NCBI GenBank assembly: GCA_013399305.1
Contig: VXAI01000013.1
Span: 8,710,221-8,774,220, forward strand
Reading direction: 5' to 3'
Length of the DNA: 64,000 nt
Source of the DNA: Rostratula benghalensis
Lineage: Eukaryota > Chordata > Aves > Charadriiformes > Rostratulidae
In this document: positions 50,181 through 62,550 of the stretch, piece after piece
Numbering within the stretch: the first letter of the stretch is position 1
Layout: the number at the start of each line of letters is the position of its first letter
Position numbers and translations under genes: made by a program
The notes under the pieces: model-generated
Database searches by the model: none
What the model was told of the DNA's origin: nothing
What the model saw: the letters and a program-made list of their open reading frames with translations, nothing else

Positions 50181-50794
50181 CACTTGCATGTGTTTAAAGT
50201 AAAAAAACAAGGGTTGTCCAGGAAAACATGCACAACAAATGACTTCTTTTCCTAACGTGAAGCCTGCATTTTGAAGATAATTTTCTTCAGATTTTCCTCT
50301 GATGAACTGAACTCTTGTTCTTCAACATCTGAATTTTATTATTTGGGATAATGAGCACTGTTGAGCATGTGGGAAGATTTAGATCAAGTGAGACAGCAAG
50401 CCAAACCTGAACTCTGACCTTCTCTTCCAGCCTCCTTCATGATGTGCTACCTAGTAGTTTTTATAAAACAGATCATTTTTTAAATTACTTTTTTTTTTTT
50501 TTTGCTTTCCCCATTCAAGAATAACTAAAGAAAAATGACTTTGTGTTGTTTCTGGTTTACAGCGAGGTATTTCACACACTTCTATTTATTGTAACTGGCC
50601 AGAATACAATTACAGTAGCTGTTGTTCATTCCATCACTGAGTATGTGTGACTTGTACAATGAACTGTAGTGGGTCAAATAGTGGTGACTAATAAGACTAA
50701 TAAGACTTATTCTATGTAGGAGCTAACAAATCCTTTATCAGTACTTCAACCATTCTGCTTACGTGGCCTCATTGTTAAGATTATGCCTTTCATC

Positions 50795-51010
50795 TATGGC
50801 AACTAATCCCTTTCATATACAATTTTAGCAAGAAGCTTATAAAATGTGTATTAAAGCAGTATTGACTTGTCCAACAATAAAAAGTACAATTAGGCTTCCA
50901 ACACAGAGCATTACTAATTTGCATAAAAACCTCTCTAACCCATTCCTTTTACTGCAGAATATAACCAAGAGGTTACATTCTGTACCATGCACCAGTAATT
51001 TACTGTAAAA
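50795..51010 (+). repeat. Diverged local duplication, copy A
   Basis: It shares with copy B, in the same order, AGCAAGAAGCTTATAA (50829), ATAAAAA-GTA-AA, the identical 15-mer TTAGGCTTCCAACAC (50890-50904), then AGCATT and CCTTTT...ATAACCAA. The spacing to copy B is about 470 bases. Confidence 0.55.
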
Positions 51011-51261
51011 TCGGTAGATAGCTGTACCTGTGTAATAGTGTTCACTTTCTTTGCGCAAATCTTTCAAAAGTGAATTTACATGCCGAATGTATCAATAGGA
51101 AATAATATTAAAGATCATTACACTGAATGACCAAGTACAATAGGTTCCTTTGATAATATCCCATAATGCAATAACTCAAGACTTACGTATTGAGAGTACC
51201 TATCCTGATAGAGTCACGGGTAGGGTCACACTGTAGACTCAGCTTTATCATACTTTGCAGT

Positions 51262-51480
51262 TGCAATAGCTCATTTTCATAATGTACTATTTAAGCAAGG
51301 AGCTTATAAGAACCGTAGAAGAGTAATAATGACCAGTCTATGCATAAAAATGTATAAATAGTTAGGCTTCCAACACTAAGCATTTCCATCTAAGAAGATT
51401 ACTTAATATCCCTTTTGCAAAATTTCTCATTTCCATAACCAAATAGGTGCTATTGTCTATTCAGTCTCCAAGTACTACAC
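51262..51480 (+). repeat. Diverged local duplication, copy B
   Basis: The counterpart of copy A: AGCAAGGAGCTTATAA (51294), TTAGGCTTCCAACAC (51362-51376), AAGCATT, CCCTTTT and CATAACCAAATAGGT. Substitutions and small indels show that the duplication is old, or that both are copies of an unnamed repeat. Confidence 0.55.
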
Positions 51481-52744
51481 CTCTTTGTAGCACTACAGGA
51501 ATTTCTTTTCTGTGTGTACTCTGGAATATATTAAATTAGATTTGTAAAGTGCATACTAACTAATAAATAATAGTAAGACATGATTCATATGGGGTTTAGA
51601 CTCCCTAGAATAAGCCGAAAGAAAATCAGAAGAACGGACTTCTTACCATTAACTGCTTCTGCCTACAGAGAGCACAGAAACTCCTCCTGACTAGAGATGA
51701 TTAGCCTTCTCCTCACTTGCCTAATAAAGAACAGTATTTCCTTACCAAGGTAACACAAGCTGACATTGCCTCAGGTCACTGCAGGGCATGTCATATCATG
51801 TAACACAACATAACCTGACGTAACCTGATCCAACAGGCCATGTGCCTGTTGCCTATTTGTAGAAAACACTACTTTTTTCAGAAGAGAGAACATGTCACCA
51901 TAGATAACAAAACATTAGCTCTAGCTTTTAGTCCGAAGGCTTCTCTGCCACAATTAACCTGGAGTTTAAGTCCAGATCACAAAAAATAGGAATGATTTCC
52001 TCTTCAGATATTCAGTGTTGCTGATACTGACAAGGATATTTCTATAACTACCTTTTAGATAAACTGTGTTAATCAGCAAAGTTTTAGACTACAGAGAGTC
52101 TAAATATGACCTGTGAGATGACCCTACCCCTAAAAAAATACAAAAAGAACTCAACTCATCAAGACATTAAAACCACTAATCAATCTACTTTTCAGAACTT
52201 GGGCACATGTCAGTCTGTCTGTTTCAAGATCAGGAAAATTCTCCACTATATTCTCTCTATTTTGCCCATACATTTAACTATTGAATGATGGCATACTTTA
52301 AAAGAAGATGAATTGCATTATAAATGTTAAATATACTTATTTCTTCAATTATTAAGACAAAGAAACACAAATCTATAACAAAAACTTAAAACTGGTGTGT
52401 TACTGTTCAAATTATTATATAGCCATTGTCTAATATCACCTGTCAGCATAAAATGATTTTATTTTAAAGAAAAAAATATACATCTAAATACTATAAGGCA
52501 TTACTTTTGAAACTTTAATCTTCATGAAGTATTTGCTGAAATAAATACTGTTAGCTAAGAAAAAGTATTTTTAGAAATTAATTGTAAGAGAAAAATAAAC
52601 TAATATTACAACAAATTATAAAGTAAGAAACCTAATTAAATTTTAACGGTGTTGGAAAGGTTTACTCTGCTAATTAGATAAAGTAGAATAAATTTCTCTT
52701 GCTTTCACATGTGATGAAGCACCAAATATAATGTAGAGAAATTC
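51481..52744. other. Non-coding stretch, no gene seen
   Basis: AT-rich. A run of similar words (AACATAACCTGACGTAACCTGATCC, in parts) near 51806-51830 contains repeated AGGTTA/AGGTCA-like half sites on the minus strand. Nothing else was seen. Confidence 0.55.
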
Positions 52745-52800
52745 ACCCCAAATTTGCCTGAACCTGCAACTCTCAGGTAAGTAGGTGTTCTATGAGCAAT
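52745..52800 (-). mobile_element. Fossil tRNA-like SINE remnant, antisense
   Basis: On the minus strand, TTGCTCATAGAACACCTA precedes GAGAGTTGCAGGTTCAGGC. The latter contains a B-box-like GGTTCAGGC (52756-52764) at about tRNA spacing. It is short and degraded, and resembles the remnants at 2635 and 62010. Confidence 0.4.
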
Positions 52801-52851
52801 TTATTTTTACTAAGTCTCTGAAAAGCATGAAATTTATTCAAGAAAGCAGGA

Positions 52852-52947
52852 AAGGAAGGAAGGAAGNNNNNNNNNNNNNNNNNNNNNNNNNNNNNNNNNN
52901 NNGAAGGAAGGAAGGAAGGAAGGAAGGAAGGAAGGAAGGAAGGAAGG
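52852..52947 (+). repeat. (GGAA)n tetranucleotide array with assembly gap
   Basis: GGAAGGAAGG units lie on both sides of a 36-base N block (52867-52902). The true array length is unknown. GGAA is the core word bound by ETS-family factors. Confidence 0.95.
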
Positions 52948-55900
52948 GCGAGCACTGCTATCTTTTATAAATGTATTAATTTGCCAACTTATCTAATGAA
53001 AAACAAATAACTGCAGAACTTTATTGTCTGAACTTTACTCTTTCAAAGCTTTATCCCATTCTCTTACATTCACTTCAGGGGAAGGAGTCCTTTATTCTTC
53101 CTTTTTATTGCAGAGTGATTGTTTGGGAGCCATAGGACGGATAAAAATTCATTAAATTATTATTATTACAAACATTCACGCAGGAGCTGCAAGTTCAAGA
53201 TCTCTGCTGCTTGTTCTTTTATACTATATCTTAAAAATCCATATTTATTACAGTGTTCTGTTTCAGCATTCTTTTTTTTATATGTATATTATGTATATTT
53301 ATATAAGGATTGCCAATTAAATAAATACAACTACAAACTAATATTTTACAGAAATGGATATTCCCAGGAGCAGGAAACCGCTGTTGGGTATCTAAAATGC
53401 ATTATTTTCATCTGGAGTTTATTGCCTTGGCAAGTAGGACTGTGATAAGAAGAGGTACAAATTTAGAGGGCTGTTTTTAAAATATGTCTCTTTTTCAGCC
53501 TTACTGTATGCTCAAAAGTCAGTGCTCAACAAAGATGGGAACAATTGAAAAAGCTAGATGTGAATGCCTTTTATATTTGAAGCTAATTCCAATCACTGTA
53601 TCTGAACAACTAATTTGATAAAGCTGCAATTTGGATCTAAACTTTGCATCCTAGCATGTTTAGTTTAGAAACATTAAATTAGTTTTAATCCTCAACAGTG
53701 AAAACCTGCCACCATTCTATGCTGGTAGCAATATACAAAGGCATGAGCAGTACAATCACCTCAGAGGAAATACTGCTTTACTATTTCCCCTCAGTTTGAC
53801 CCTTGCTAACATGCATGAATCAAATCAAGAGCTTGAAGATTTTGCAGACCTGGATTAACATATTTGCAAGGCTCAGTTGGATTTTCACAAAGAAAGCAGA
53901 TATGGAAAGAAAAACTCTTTGTTGTTTATGGAAAGTCTGATAAACATGTGGTCAACACCTGGATTTTAAAGATTCTATTCCTTACTCAATAAAAGTGCAA
54001 TAGGCACCTTCTGAGACATTCAAACAATAAAACAAGATGATAGCAACCAAAAGAGCTGCCACATGTCGTTTTCGTCACCTCTTTGATTTTGTTTAATAAC
54101 AATTAATCAACTTTGAAAAACAAAAGAGTAAAGTAACAGGTTAAAAAGAAAAATCCTTATAAAATGGGAACCCATGTACCATGAGGCATATGTTTTCCTA
54201 CTAAACATTTTATACTGTGAAAATATCATATTGGTGAATGCATTTCCATATGACAGTGTTTTGCATCTTGAAAATGCCTGATAAAACTGCTGTACGAGAA
54301 TGATACAAAATTAATGCTTACTAGAGTTTCTGTACATCCCACTGACCTCTGCAGGGTTAATGGGAGAAAATTCTGTCCTTTAAGCATAAAATATTGCTGT
54401 TTAGTACAGGCAAATATATGCACAAGAAATCGCACTAAATTAAGACTGAGCTTTTCTGCCCGTGTACATTAGAAGAAAGGCAAAAGGTATCTCCACACTA
54501 ACATAGCTCCCAGTAGTCAGGAGATGCATTGGCAGAGCAGCCTTTTTGCAATCACTGGACCGTTTGTTGTCTCTATTCAGCTTGTAGAGAGAGAGAACTG
54601 GATTACTCTCTCTCTTTTTTTTTTTTTTTTTTTNTTTTTTTTTTTTTTTTTTCCTTCATCTCAAATGCATTGTAAATATGACATTACCACCAGAAATATA
54701 TGTTCCCAGGTGAGAAGACGACACGTGGCAAATCAGACTTGTAGGTCATCTTTTTATATACCAGCCACCATGCCTTGAGTCTGGTAGACTACTTGCTTTG
54801 GGGAGTGAAATATTCTCCCTTAAGGAAACAAACAAAGACTAATTCCATTTTAGGTATCTGACTTTTAATGTTCTGATGACAGGTGAGATGAATCCCATTC
54901 AAAAAGTCAGGACTGTGGCACTTTTCAGTTTTGCAAATGAATGCAAGGCATTCACCAGTATGAGCTCTCAACCAAGCAAATCTGGGAACTTGCAGGAATA
55001 TACTGTCTTTCCTGCAGAAATTTTCATATGGGACATGATAAAAAAATGGTAAAAGGCATATTTCTGCTTTGTATTGAGGTTTAATGTTTTCGTAAATAGA
55101 TAAGTTCATCAAACTTTCCTGGAATTGCAATCCTACATTTTCAGAGGGTGAGATGGGGTCTGAAGTTCTTGGATACAGCAACAGTTTTAAGAGTTTGTAT
55201 CTAAAAGCAAAGCAAGATGTAATTACTGCAGCTTCACTTGGAAAAGAAAAAAGAAAAGGCAGAATTTTAAATTTCAAATCGCATATTGCTTCTTAAACTC
55301 ATATAGTATTTGCCACTGAACAGGAAATTAGGCAATCAATTAGATGTGAGATTCAAGCAAGCCAAATCCATTTCAGTATCTTGTCACCATCAGTTCCCAG
55401 AAAAAAATATGTAAGGAAGCAACAATCAAGTTACAGATTAGAAGAGAAAACTGTGGCCTCCTATTCTGTTCTACCTCACCATTTCTAGAGTAATGAATAT
55501 TTTCATTTATTTAAAAATCTTGCACATATATATAAAACAAAATTTTAATATGAAAAAAGAAGTTAATTTGTTACATTGTGTGGCAACACATTTCTAGACA
55601 GAATCTATATATTTCTGTGAGAACTTTTTCTGAGCCTTAACATCCTATTCAGCTATAATTGCAAGTTACCTGCCTCATGTCAGAGTTCTAGTGGAGGGCA
55701 TTTAAATTTCAGGTAAAACTTCAAAACAGCCAGTTAAGCAAACTAACAAGCAGAGATAGACAATGTCCATCCAATAAGGCAACACCATATACAAGCACTG
55801 AAGCAGTTCAGTTGCACCTCAAAAAAACACTTTGGAATTATGGCCAGATCCTGCCACGTGCCAGTGTGCTCTTTTCACACTGACTACACAGACAAAAGAG

Positions 55901-56946
55901 CTCAGAGGGTTAGACCTTCATACCTTTCCTTGTTTACCTGACATCTATCAGTCTGAAACACTGGCTAACTTGAAAAAGCCCTATTATGCATAAACACAAA
56001 GAATGTGAATTTTCTTCTCTTCTATTAACAGATATCATTCACTTTTACTGTACACACCAAGCTGCCAAGTAACATATCTTTGTGAGCAGAGTATTTGAAT
56101 TAAGCAGCTTTCAACAAAGAAACTATATAGTTGCCAGAGGAACAATGATTTTTATTTCATGTTTAAAGAGGGGTTTACAGACTGAAGCAAACTTGGAAAA
56201 AGAAAAACTTTAATGGTAAAAAGATGTAGCTAGCTGTAGGGACAGAATAGATGTCATTATGATGGGTTTGTTTTTAGAAGCTATCTGTTTAAAAGATCCA
56301 AAAACTCTGCTTTTTAAAACTTTGCTTTGTTTTTCTGATTTTGGAGTTTATTCCTGTTATAGACATATGTAAATTTATACGTAGGACATTACCTGAAGTA
56401 ATAAAGTATATTTAAAGGAAGAGAAATGATAGCATAGTCAACTCCATATGTTAAAATGTCACAAAACTGTTCACACAATATGATTTTGTTAAAAATAACA
56501 AAAGTTTTAAGAAAGCAATTTTTATAGTTCTTTCATTTGTGTTCTCACTTCGAAGCCTTACAAATAACTAAGGCGGCAAAGTCAATTTTTTCACACCGAC
56601 TTCATAGGCTAGAAACGTCCTTTTTAAAAATGAAAGATGGCATTCTTACACTCTCCTTGGTTGCAGGATTTGGTGCCATAAGAGAAAACACCATGAATAT
56701 CAAGGGTTACTGCAATGAAATCCAGTTAAAAGAAAATAAATACAATGGCAGATTATGCCTGAGGTGCCATACTCCAAAAATGCCTGAAAAACAACCGAAA
56801 TGTTGTATACCATAGCAATACGTACGGCTTTGCAATTGTTTTCTGCCTTTTCTGAGGCATTATGATTTATCCTGAGCAGCCCTTTCTTTTGTTTCCTATA
56901 ATGAATAAGAAATATATATTCCCTTGGTTAAACTACAAATGAAACT
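52948..56946. other. Non-coding stretch, no gene seen
   Basis: The longest frame (54789-55277 minus, 162 codons) begins at TTG and has no known family. A T tract with an N lies at 54615-54652. Confidence 0.55.
54615..54652 (+). repeat. Poly(T) tract with an undetermined base
   Basis: About 38 positions of T, with N at 54634, after a short CT repeat. The length is uncertain. Confidence 0.9.
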
Positions 56947-56992
56947 AAGTCACATAGCACACCTCTACCAAGTCATATAGCACACCTCTAAA
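56947..56992 (+). repeat. 23-bp tandem duplication
   Basis: AAGTCACATAGCACACCTCT (56947) is repeated as AAGTCATATAGCACACCTCT (56970), with one change in 20 bases and a three-base linker. It is a recent-looking duplication. Confidence 0.85.
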
Positions 56993-59900
56993 TGAGGAAC
57001 AAAAAGTTTTTAAAGGGTCAGCTGCAGAATATTTAATTTTCTAGACACAAGGACAGCGACCAATCCTCAAGTTAGGACATGATTAAGAACTTTTCCGTAC
57101 TTGAAATCAGTGAGATACTTTTTCATATTCAGCATGTCTGAAAATGGTATATGAGTCTCCAGAGTGTTAGTTGCCTTTGTGAAAGACAGACCAGAATTAT
57201 CTGCTTTCCAGAGGCATCATAGTGTAACATTAGGTGGTTTCAAAGGTTGGCCCCATTTTTTTTTTTGTCAGAGAGATTTACCATATTAATGACAGCAAAT
57301 AAACTCCTAGGCACATTAGCTATAATTTAACAAAATATTTTGTTTGTTTGCTTAAATAAATCAGTCATTAATCCATATGGCCTGGAATTACATATAAGCT
57401 AAAGGCTGTCTTTCCATGTGAATCTAGGACTGGAATCTCTCAGAACTTGGTCAGAATGAGCTACAGCTAAAATAAATGAAGTGAGGGTGGAGGGAATTCT
57501 GAGATTGATGAGTTTCCTTCTGGGGACACCCAGAGTTTCAGGCATATTGAGAAACCAAGGAGAAAAAACGGAGGGACAATAGGGAGCTCAAATTATTAGA
57601 CAAATTCTACTCAGAAAATAAGACTTGGTTACAACACTCAAACATATTAGTCTGAGTCCAGTCACACTTCCCAGGTACATGCACAGCAAATTTGTTGTAG
57701 AACTCTGCTTAGGCAGGTTCTGAGTGTGTGTGTGGTCCTCTATTCAGCCAGGCAAATTGATCTCTCTGTGGTAAGGGAAAATCACTAAAGTATGGGGTTT
57801 TAACACAGGACAATAAAGTGACTCCAGAGTTTTATTCTAAACTTACAGACCGAACCTCTCTCAATGTGATAAATGTTTATGGATTCTTCTAATTACTAGT
57901 CTGGTTTAAAGCTAAGACACTTAGAGAATACAGCTCTCTTTCATAAAGTTTCCGAGGTTTCCCTATAATAATCAATTACCATAATGAGTTTTTTTAAAGC
58001 TGCCATTTGTCACTTTCTTAAAATATATAAACTACCCAGTATAAAGATAAATAGCTAGAGCCAGCCTACCCTGAGGCCCTCTACCAAAAACGTCCATTAA
58101 ATCAAAATCAACTGGGAAGCCTGTTGGATTTTGTTTCAAAGTCAATCCTGCTTGTGCTAAATAAAAATCTGCAGAAAACAAGTGTAACTTTACGGCAAAC
58201 AACACTGCTCTCTTAACAGAACCTTAAAAAATATAAAAAATATTGGTCTTAATCCTTGAAACTGATATCAACGTGGCTTGGAAGGAGAACATGACATGGC
58301 ATAAATCTGAGATCTGTGTATGACAGGACTGGGGAAATCATATACCATCTGTTTTTAGTTCTGACTACATCTTTGATATCTGCCACAATGTTTGAAGGTG
58401 TCCATAGTTTAAACATGTTGACGTGTCAGGTTCCTTTGGTAGGCTGACCCAGCTATAGATGACTTTGCTACCTTTTGAGATCCATGCTGGTGAAACCAGG
58501 CAAAGCTGCCATACTCTGACTATTTGGACATCTCCTATCATCATGACATTATTCTTCTCACTCCTAAATCTAGCATGAGTATTCCCTTAGTAGCAATAAT
58601 GTAATGTCTTCACTTAAAAGGGCAGTGCTGCATTGTACTCTAAGCAGATAATCCACAGATATTCTTGGGACACATACTTCGTGATTTTTAAATTTTTCCT
58701 GCATCCTTGGTCAGACATATTTTATTGCATATATAGACTTTTCAATCTCATACAAGTTATAAGTAAAAATTCCAATAGTCCAAGTGCCCAAACAAAATAC
58801 GAAGTTGGAACATAACCACTTTGGAAAACACAATTGCTGCTTTGTTGTTGGCAATCCTGGTAGAAATTGACAGTTAGGTCAGCAGGAGAACCACTCTTGA
58901 GTTTCTTTTGTCAGGAGTCCTGTCAGAGAGGATCATTTCTTTTCCTTTTCTTTTTTTTGTTTTCCCCAAAGAAAATAAAAGGCAATGTATTCAAGCAACA
59001 GGATATCTCTGACACCCCGAGACTATTTGCGTTTCACACCTAAGCCAATTCCACCCAAATAAGTATGAGAAGATAACTACAGATGAACAAACAGATACGT
59101 TGACTTATGTGTACTTAGTGGAAGTTTATACTAAACGAGGACCTCTAGGAAAAGGCAGCTGACTTTCAAAAGTCTGTAGCTCAGGACCACAACTGCAGTA
59201 AGACTGAACAATTTTTATCATCTTTTCTTAACAGAAGAACATACAATTTTGAAATATTTACAAAGTCATTATTTTGCTAGCAAGCAATAGTATGAGAACA
59301 GAAATGAGTAAGTTTTCAGGAAAATGTCTGTTTCTTCGAAGCATTGTGTAGTCTATCACTGCTATTCTCATTCTTTAAACTGCATTAAGAAGAATTTTGT
59401 GAGGATGCTTACATGCTCTTAGTTCAGGAAGTGCCCGCTGTTTATTTAGCTCCAGAGGTTCTTGTCCATCTTGCTCATTTAGAAACACTTTGGATCCACT
59501 TACCTACTATGTCCATCCAAGAGCCTGCAAGAGTGCTACCTACCCTATAATAGAGGGCATTTTTAAAGCCATGCACCTGACCAAAGTTACAGATGTGAAA
59601 GACAATGACATTGCCATTGGATTGGTGGTACAATGCTGGTTTAATCTGCAGCAATCTTGGAATTTGTGCTGAAAGGGCTATGTTGTTAGAAAACCATGAC
59701 TTGTGCATTAAATGTCTTACCTGAAAGCACCCAAGGTTTTGAGGCATTTGGTTCATGCAGCATATGCACAATCCTGTACAGGATTCACAAACAAGGTGTT
59801 TCCCGTATCACTTTCAGGCCTTGGTCCAAAAAGGCGATGTTTGCACAATTAAATAAAGCATTCCCAGGCACTGAAACTTAATCATCTGTGTTGTTAGATT

Positions 59901-61377
59901 GTTCACTTGGCCTCAGCACAGTTTTGGTCCTGGCCAGCTAGAACTTGCTTTTGAAAATATTTGCTAGGCGCAGTTCAGGAGTTAGCACTACTCACAGACT
60001 ATTCACAAGTGGCAGCTTGAGCGCAGATATCCTGTTTTAAAAGCTAAAAGAGTCTGATAGGAGATACACTTAACATTCTTCATCAATTTGGTGCCAAAAT
60101 ATACTCCCAACATCTTTAATTCACACATACCGATATAGCCTCAGAGTTCTCACAACATGTTTAATACAACAGGCTGTTGTGGTAATGGTAGCAAGGAGGG
60201 CACTGTTCACTGCTGCCATCCCAGTGTGATTCAATAGCTCCTGTCCTAGAGCATTATGAGATTAGCTGAAAACTTCTTTATAATTTTTAAAATCTAAATA
60301 AAAGTCTCAAATTAAAATATTAGTTAATGTATTTGACCACTACTGGACATGCCTTGTATGAAAATCTGCTCTAGTAATGCAATTATATCAGATATAGATT
60401 CAATCTTGAAGTATTGAATGAGAAATCAGAATTGGTTGAAATCACTAGGAAGGTGAGTAGAGCCAGAGTCTATTGAAATGAAAACCAGCTGTTGGCAGCA
60501 GTAGAATCTTTCACGGTTTCACAAAGAATATTTTCTTCATTTCAGTCAAATTGGTTCAATTACTAGCTCACTGAAAGGAGAGAAACTGGCTGGAAGTTGA
60601 AAAAATTATAAAGATTTGTTTTCTTTCTCCAGACATTGTTAAAAACCAGGTGCAGGAGAATGAGATCTACTAATTCTGAAATCCCAGTGATTATGAGGAC
60701 AGAAAGGAAGTGGTTCAGTCCCCTTCCCTAGATAAGTCTGTAATCCTTGGTTTGGAGGTTCAGGTCTTTGTGATCTCAGACCTAGATTGATGCAGCACAA
60801 CTCCATGACCTTGACTCAGTTTTATGAATAAAATTGTTGTTTAAGGTGTCAGAAAATCCATGAGCTAAAACCATAAAAGACAGGAGAAGTAAAAACTCAG
60901 ACGGCATTGAAATTCTTGAGCTGGTAATAGAAGCTCAAGGATTTGAGAAGTAAAATACTGACACAGAGAGGTAAAAAGCCTTAAAACAAAAAGTGAGTAA
61001 GGGGAAGTCAGTAATTCAGCAATGCTAAGGGGCAGCTCCTTTCACAGAACAATGTAGGCTTCTGCTTCTCTGTCTGATGGACCTCCAGGTACTCCTCAAG
61101 TATCTTGAGGAAAGGAGGAGAGAGGGTGAGCATACTACACCTTAGCCCAGTCACATGTAGTGCTGAGCTCTCTGCTGTGTGTATTAACCAGCAAATAATT
61201 GCTGCATACTTTTAAAGTGTGTATATCCTCTTTGCAGAGCCGCTTCCCACATGACAGAAGATTCCTGGACAGAAATGATCTAATAACTCAGGGCTACAGA
61301 TTGTTTAATGTAGCAAAATAAATGCAAGCTTGTTATGTACATGTATGCATTCTTTATTTAGAAGCAAGTTTATTCTA
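56993..61377. other. Non-coding stretch, no gene seen
   Basis: It includes 59470-59880, where frames on both strands overlap (98 codons minus, 60 and 61 codons plus). The rest is AT-rich. None is recognised. Confidence 0.5.
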
Positions 61378-61580
61378 TTTTTCTTCACAGTGAGGGTGAC
61401 GGAGCACTGGAACGGGCTGCCCAGTGAGGTTGTGGAGTCTCCTTCTCTGGAGACGTTCAAGACCCATCTGGACGCGTTCCTGTGTGGCCTGATCTAGGTG
61501 TTCCTGCTCTGGCAGGGGGATTGGACTAGATGATCTTTCAAGGTCCCTTCCAATCCCTGATAGCCTGTGATTCTGTGATT
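61378..61580 (+). mobile_element. CR1 retroposon, 5'-truncated 3' end, well preserved
   Basis: TTCTTCACAGTGAGGGTGAC, GGAGCACTGGAACGGGCTGC, GGTTGTGGAGTCTCC, ACGTTCAAGACCC, GCCTGATCTAGGTG, GGATTGGACTAGATGATC and CCCTTCCAATCCCTGATAG lead to CTGTGATTCTGTGATT. It is the same subfamily as the copy at 30036 but less diverged and longer at the 5' side. The two minus-strand open frames over it are antisense artefacts. Confidence 0.95.
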
Positions 61581-62009
61581 TAAATTGAAATTTAAATATG
61601 GACAATATTTGTGCTTCATTAAAATAATAGTCTCTTCTAAAGAAACCAAGTATAAAGACATAATATTCATCCAGTTCAACCAAACTAAATAATATAGAAA
61701 CCACCATATGCTAGCACAGTGGAAATATCTATTAAAATTAACAGAAATACATATTAGCAGTAAATGTGCTTAAATAAATGTGCAAAGATTTTGTATATCT
61801 AGCTACACAGTAAAGAGAAGCAATAAATACCAAACCTGCTCTAGCAGATATTTTAGTGTTTGCCAAACAATAGCAATCAGTCTTTTTATAGGCAAATAAA
61901 TAAGCAAATATGAATTCAAAACAATGAAAACTAGATAATTTAAATCCAAGTTTTATGAATGTAGAATTATACTGTAGCATTCATCCAAGAGGAGGAAGAT
62001 TTCGTATAT
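61581..62009. other. Non-coding stretch, nothing recognised
   Basis: AT-rich sequence downstream of CR1. An 80-codon minus frame (61738-61980) is unrecognised. Confidence 0.55.
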
Positions 62010-62070
62010 TTCTCTCCTCTGCAGGAATATGAACCTACAACCTCTAGAAAAATGCTTAGCTACCAAGATG
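62010..62070 (-). mobile_element. Fossil tRNA-like SINE remnant, antisense
   Basis: On the minus strand, GGTAGCTAAGCATT (62051-62064) resembles an A-box region and GTAGGTTCATATTCCTGC, containing GGTTCATATTCC (62024-62035), a B box. The tRNA-like order is right, but the remnant is short. Confidence 0.45.
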
Positions 62071-62236
62071 AGTCTACGTGGAATGATATGACATGAGAAA
62101 ATCAAACTTTAATTTCATCCTGTTGAAGTATAAACAGAATAAAATATTAATTGCATTAGAAAAAGCATTGGTTTGGATAAGTATGACTATGACATTCACC
62201 TGGGAAAAATGAGGTTTATATTTCTGTCATGCTCCT

Positions 62237-62262
62237 ACTTCTCTAAATTACTTCTCTAAATT
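62237..62262 (+). repeat. 13-bp tandem duplication
   Basis: ACTTCTCTAAATT occurs twice in perfect tandem. Confidence 0.85.
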
Positions 62263-62470
62263 TAAATATACCACCAGACTATCATTACTATTGAAAATAG
62301 AATTGACCATCATTAAGTTGTGCGGTTCTGAAAAATTTATCTTAAGAACATGTATGTCATACATGGAGAGGTTTCAGGTCTACGGGTCCTAGATTTCAAG
62401 TGGAAACAAGCTGGTTTCCCTGCTCCCAAACACAGTTGTCTTCCCAAAAGATAATGACGTAACATTAAAA

Positions 62471-62550
62471 ATGATGACATAGTTTGTGAATGTGGTATTA
62501 ATAATATGGAAAATTATGATGATGATATTTGTGAATGTGATATTAAAATT
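62471..62550 (+). repeat. Tandem duplication of a 45-bp unit
   Basis: ATGATGACATAGTTTGTGAA (62471) is followed 45 bases later by ATGATGATGATATTTGTGAA (62516). Both units continue TGTG(G/A)TATTAA. They differ by a few substitutions. Confidence 0.75.

Larger units (their letters stand above)
43371..50794. other. Long non-coding stretch, no gene seen
   Basis: About 7.4 kb. It has a T tract near 44340-44350 and CA/AAAC-type low-complexity tracts (47607-47657, 49587-49638, 50162-50180) and a T15 tract (50489-50503). Frames up to 90 codons are unrecognised. Confidence 0.55.

Noticed and set aside
52773..52970. Arg-Lys-Glu-Gly repeat peptide frames across the GGAA array
   Set aside because: These are translations of a microsatellite with an N gap, not proteins.
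54789..55277. 162-codon minus-strand open frame
   Set aside because: It starts at TTG, matches no family, and shows no splice or poly(A) context.
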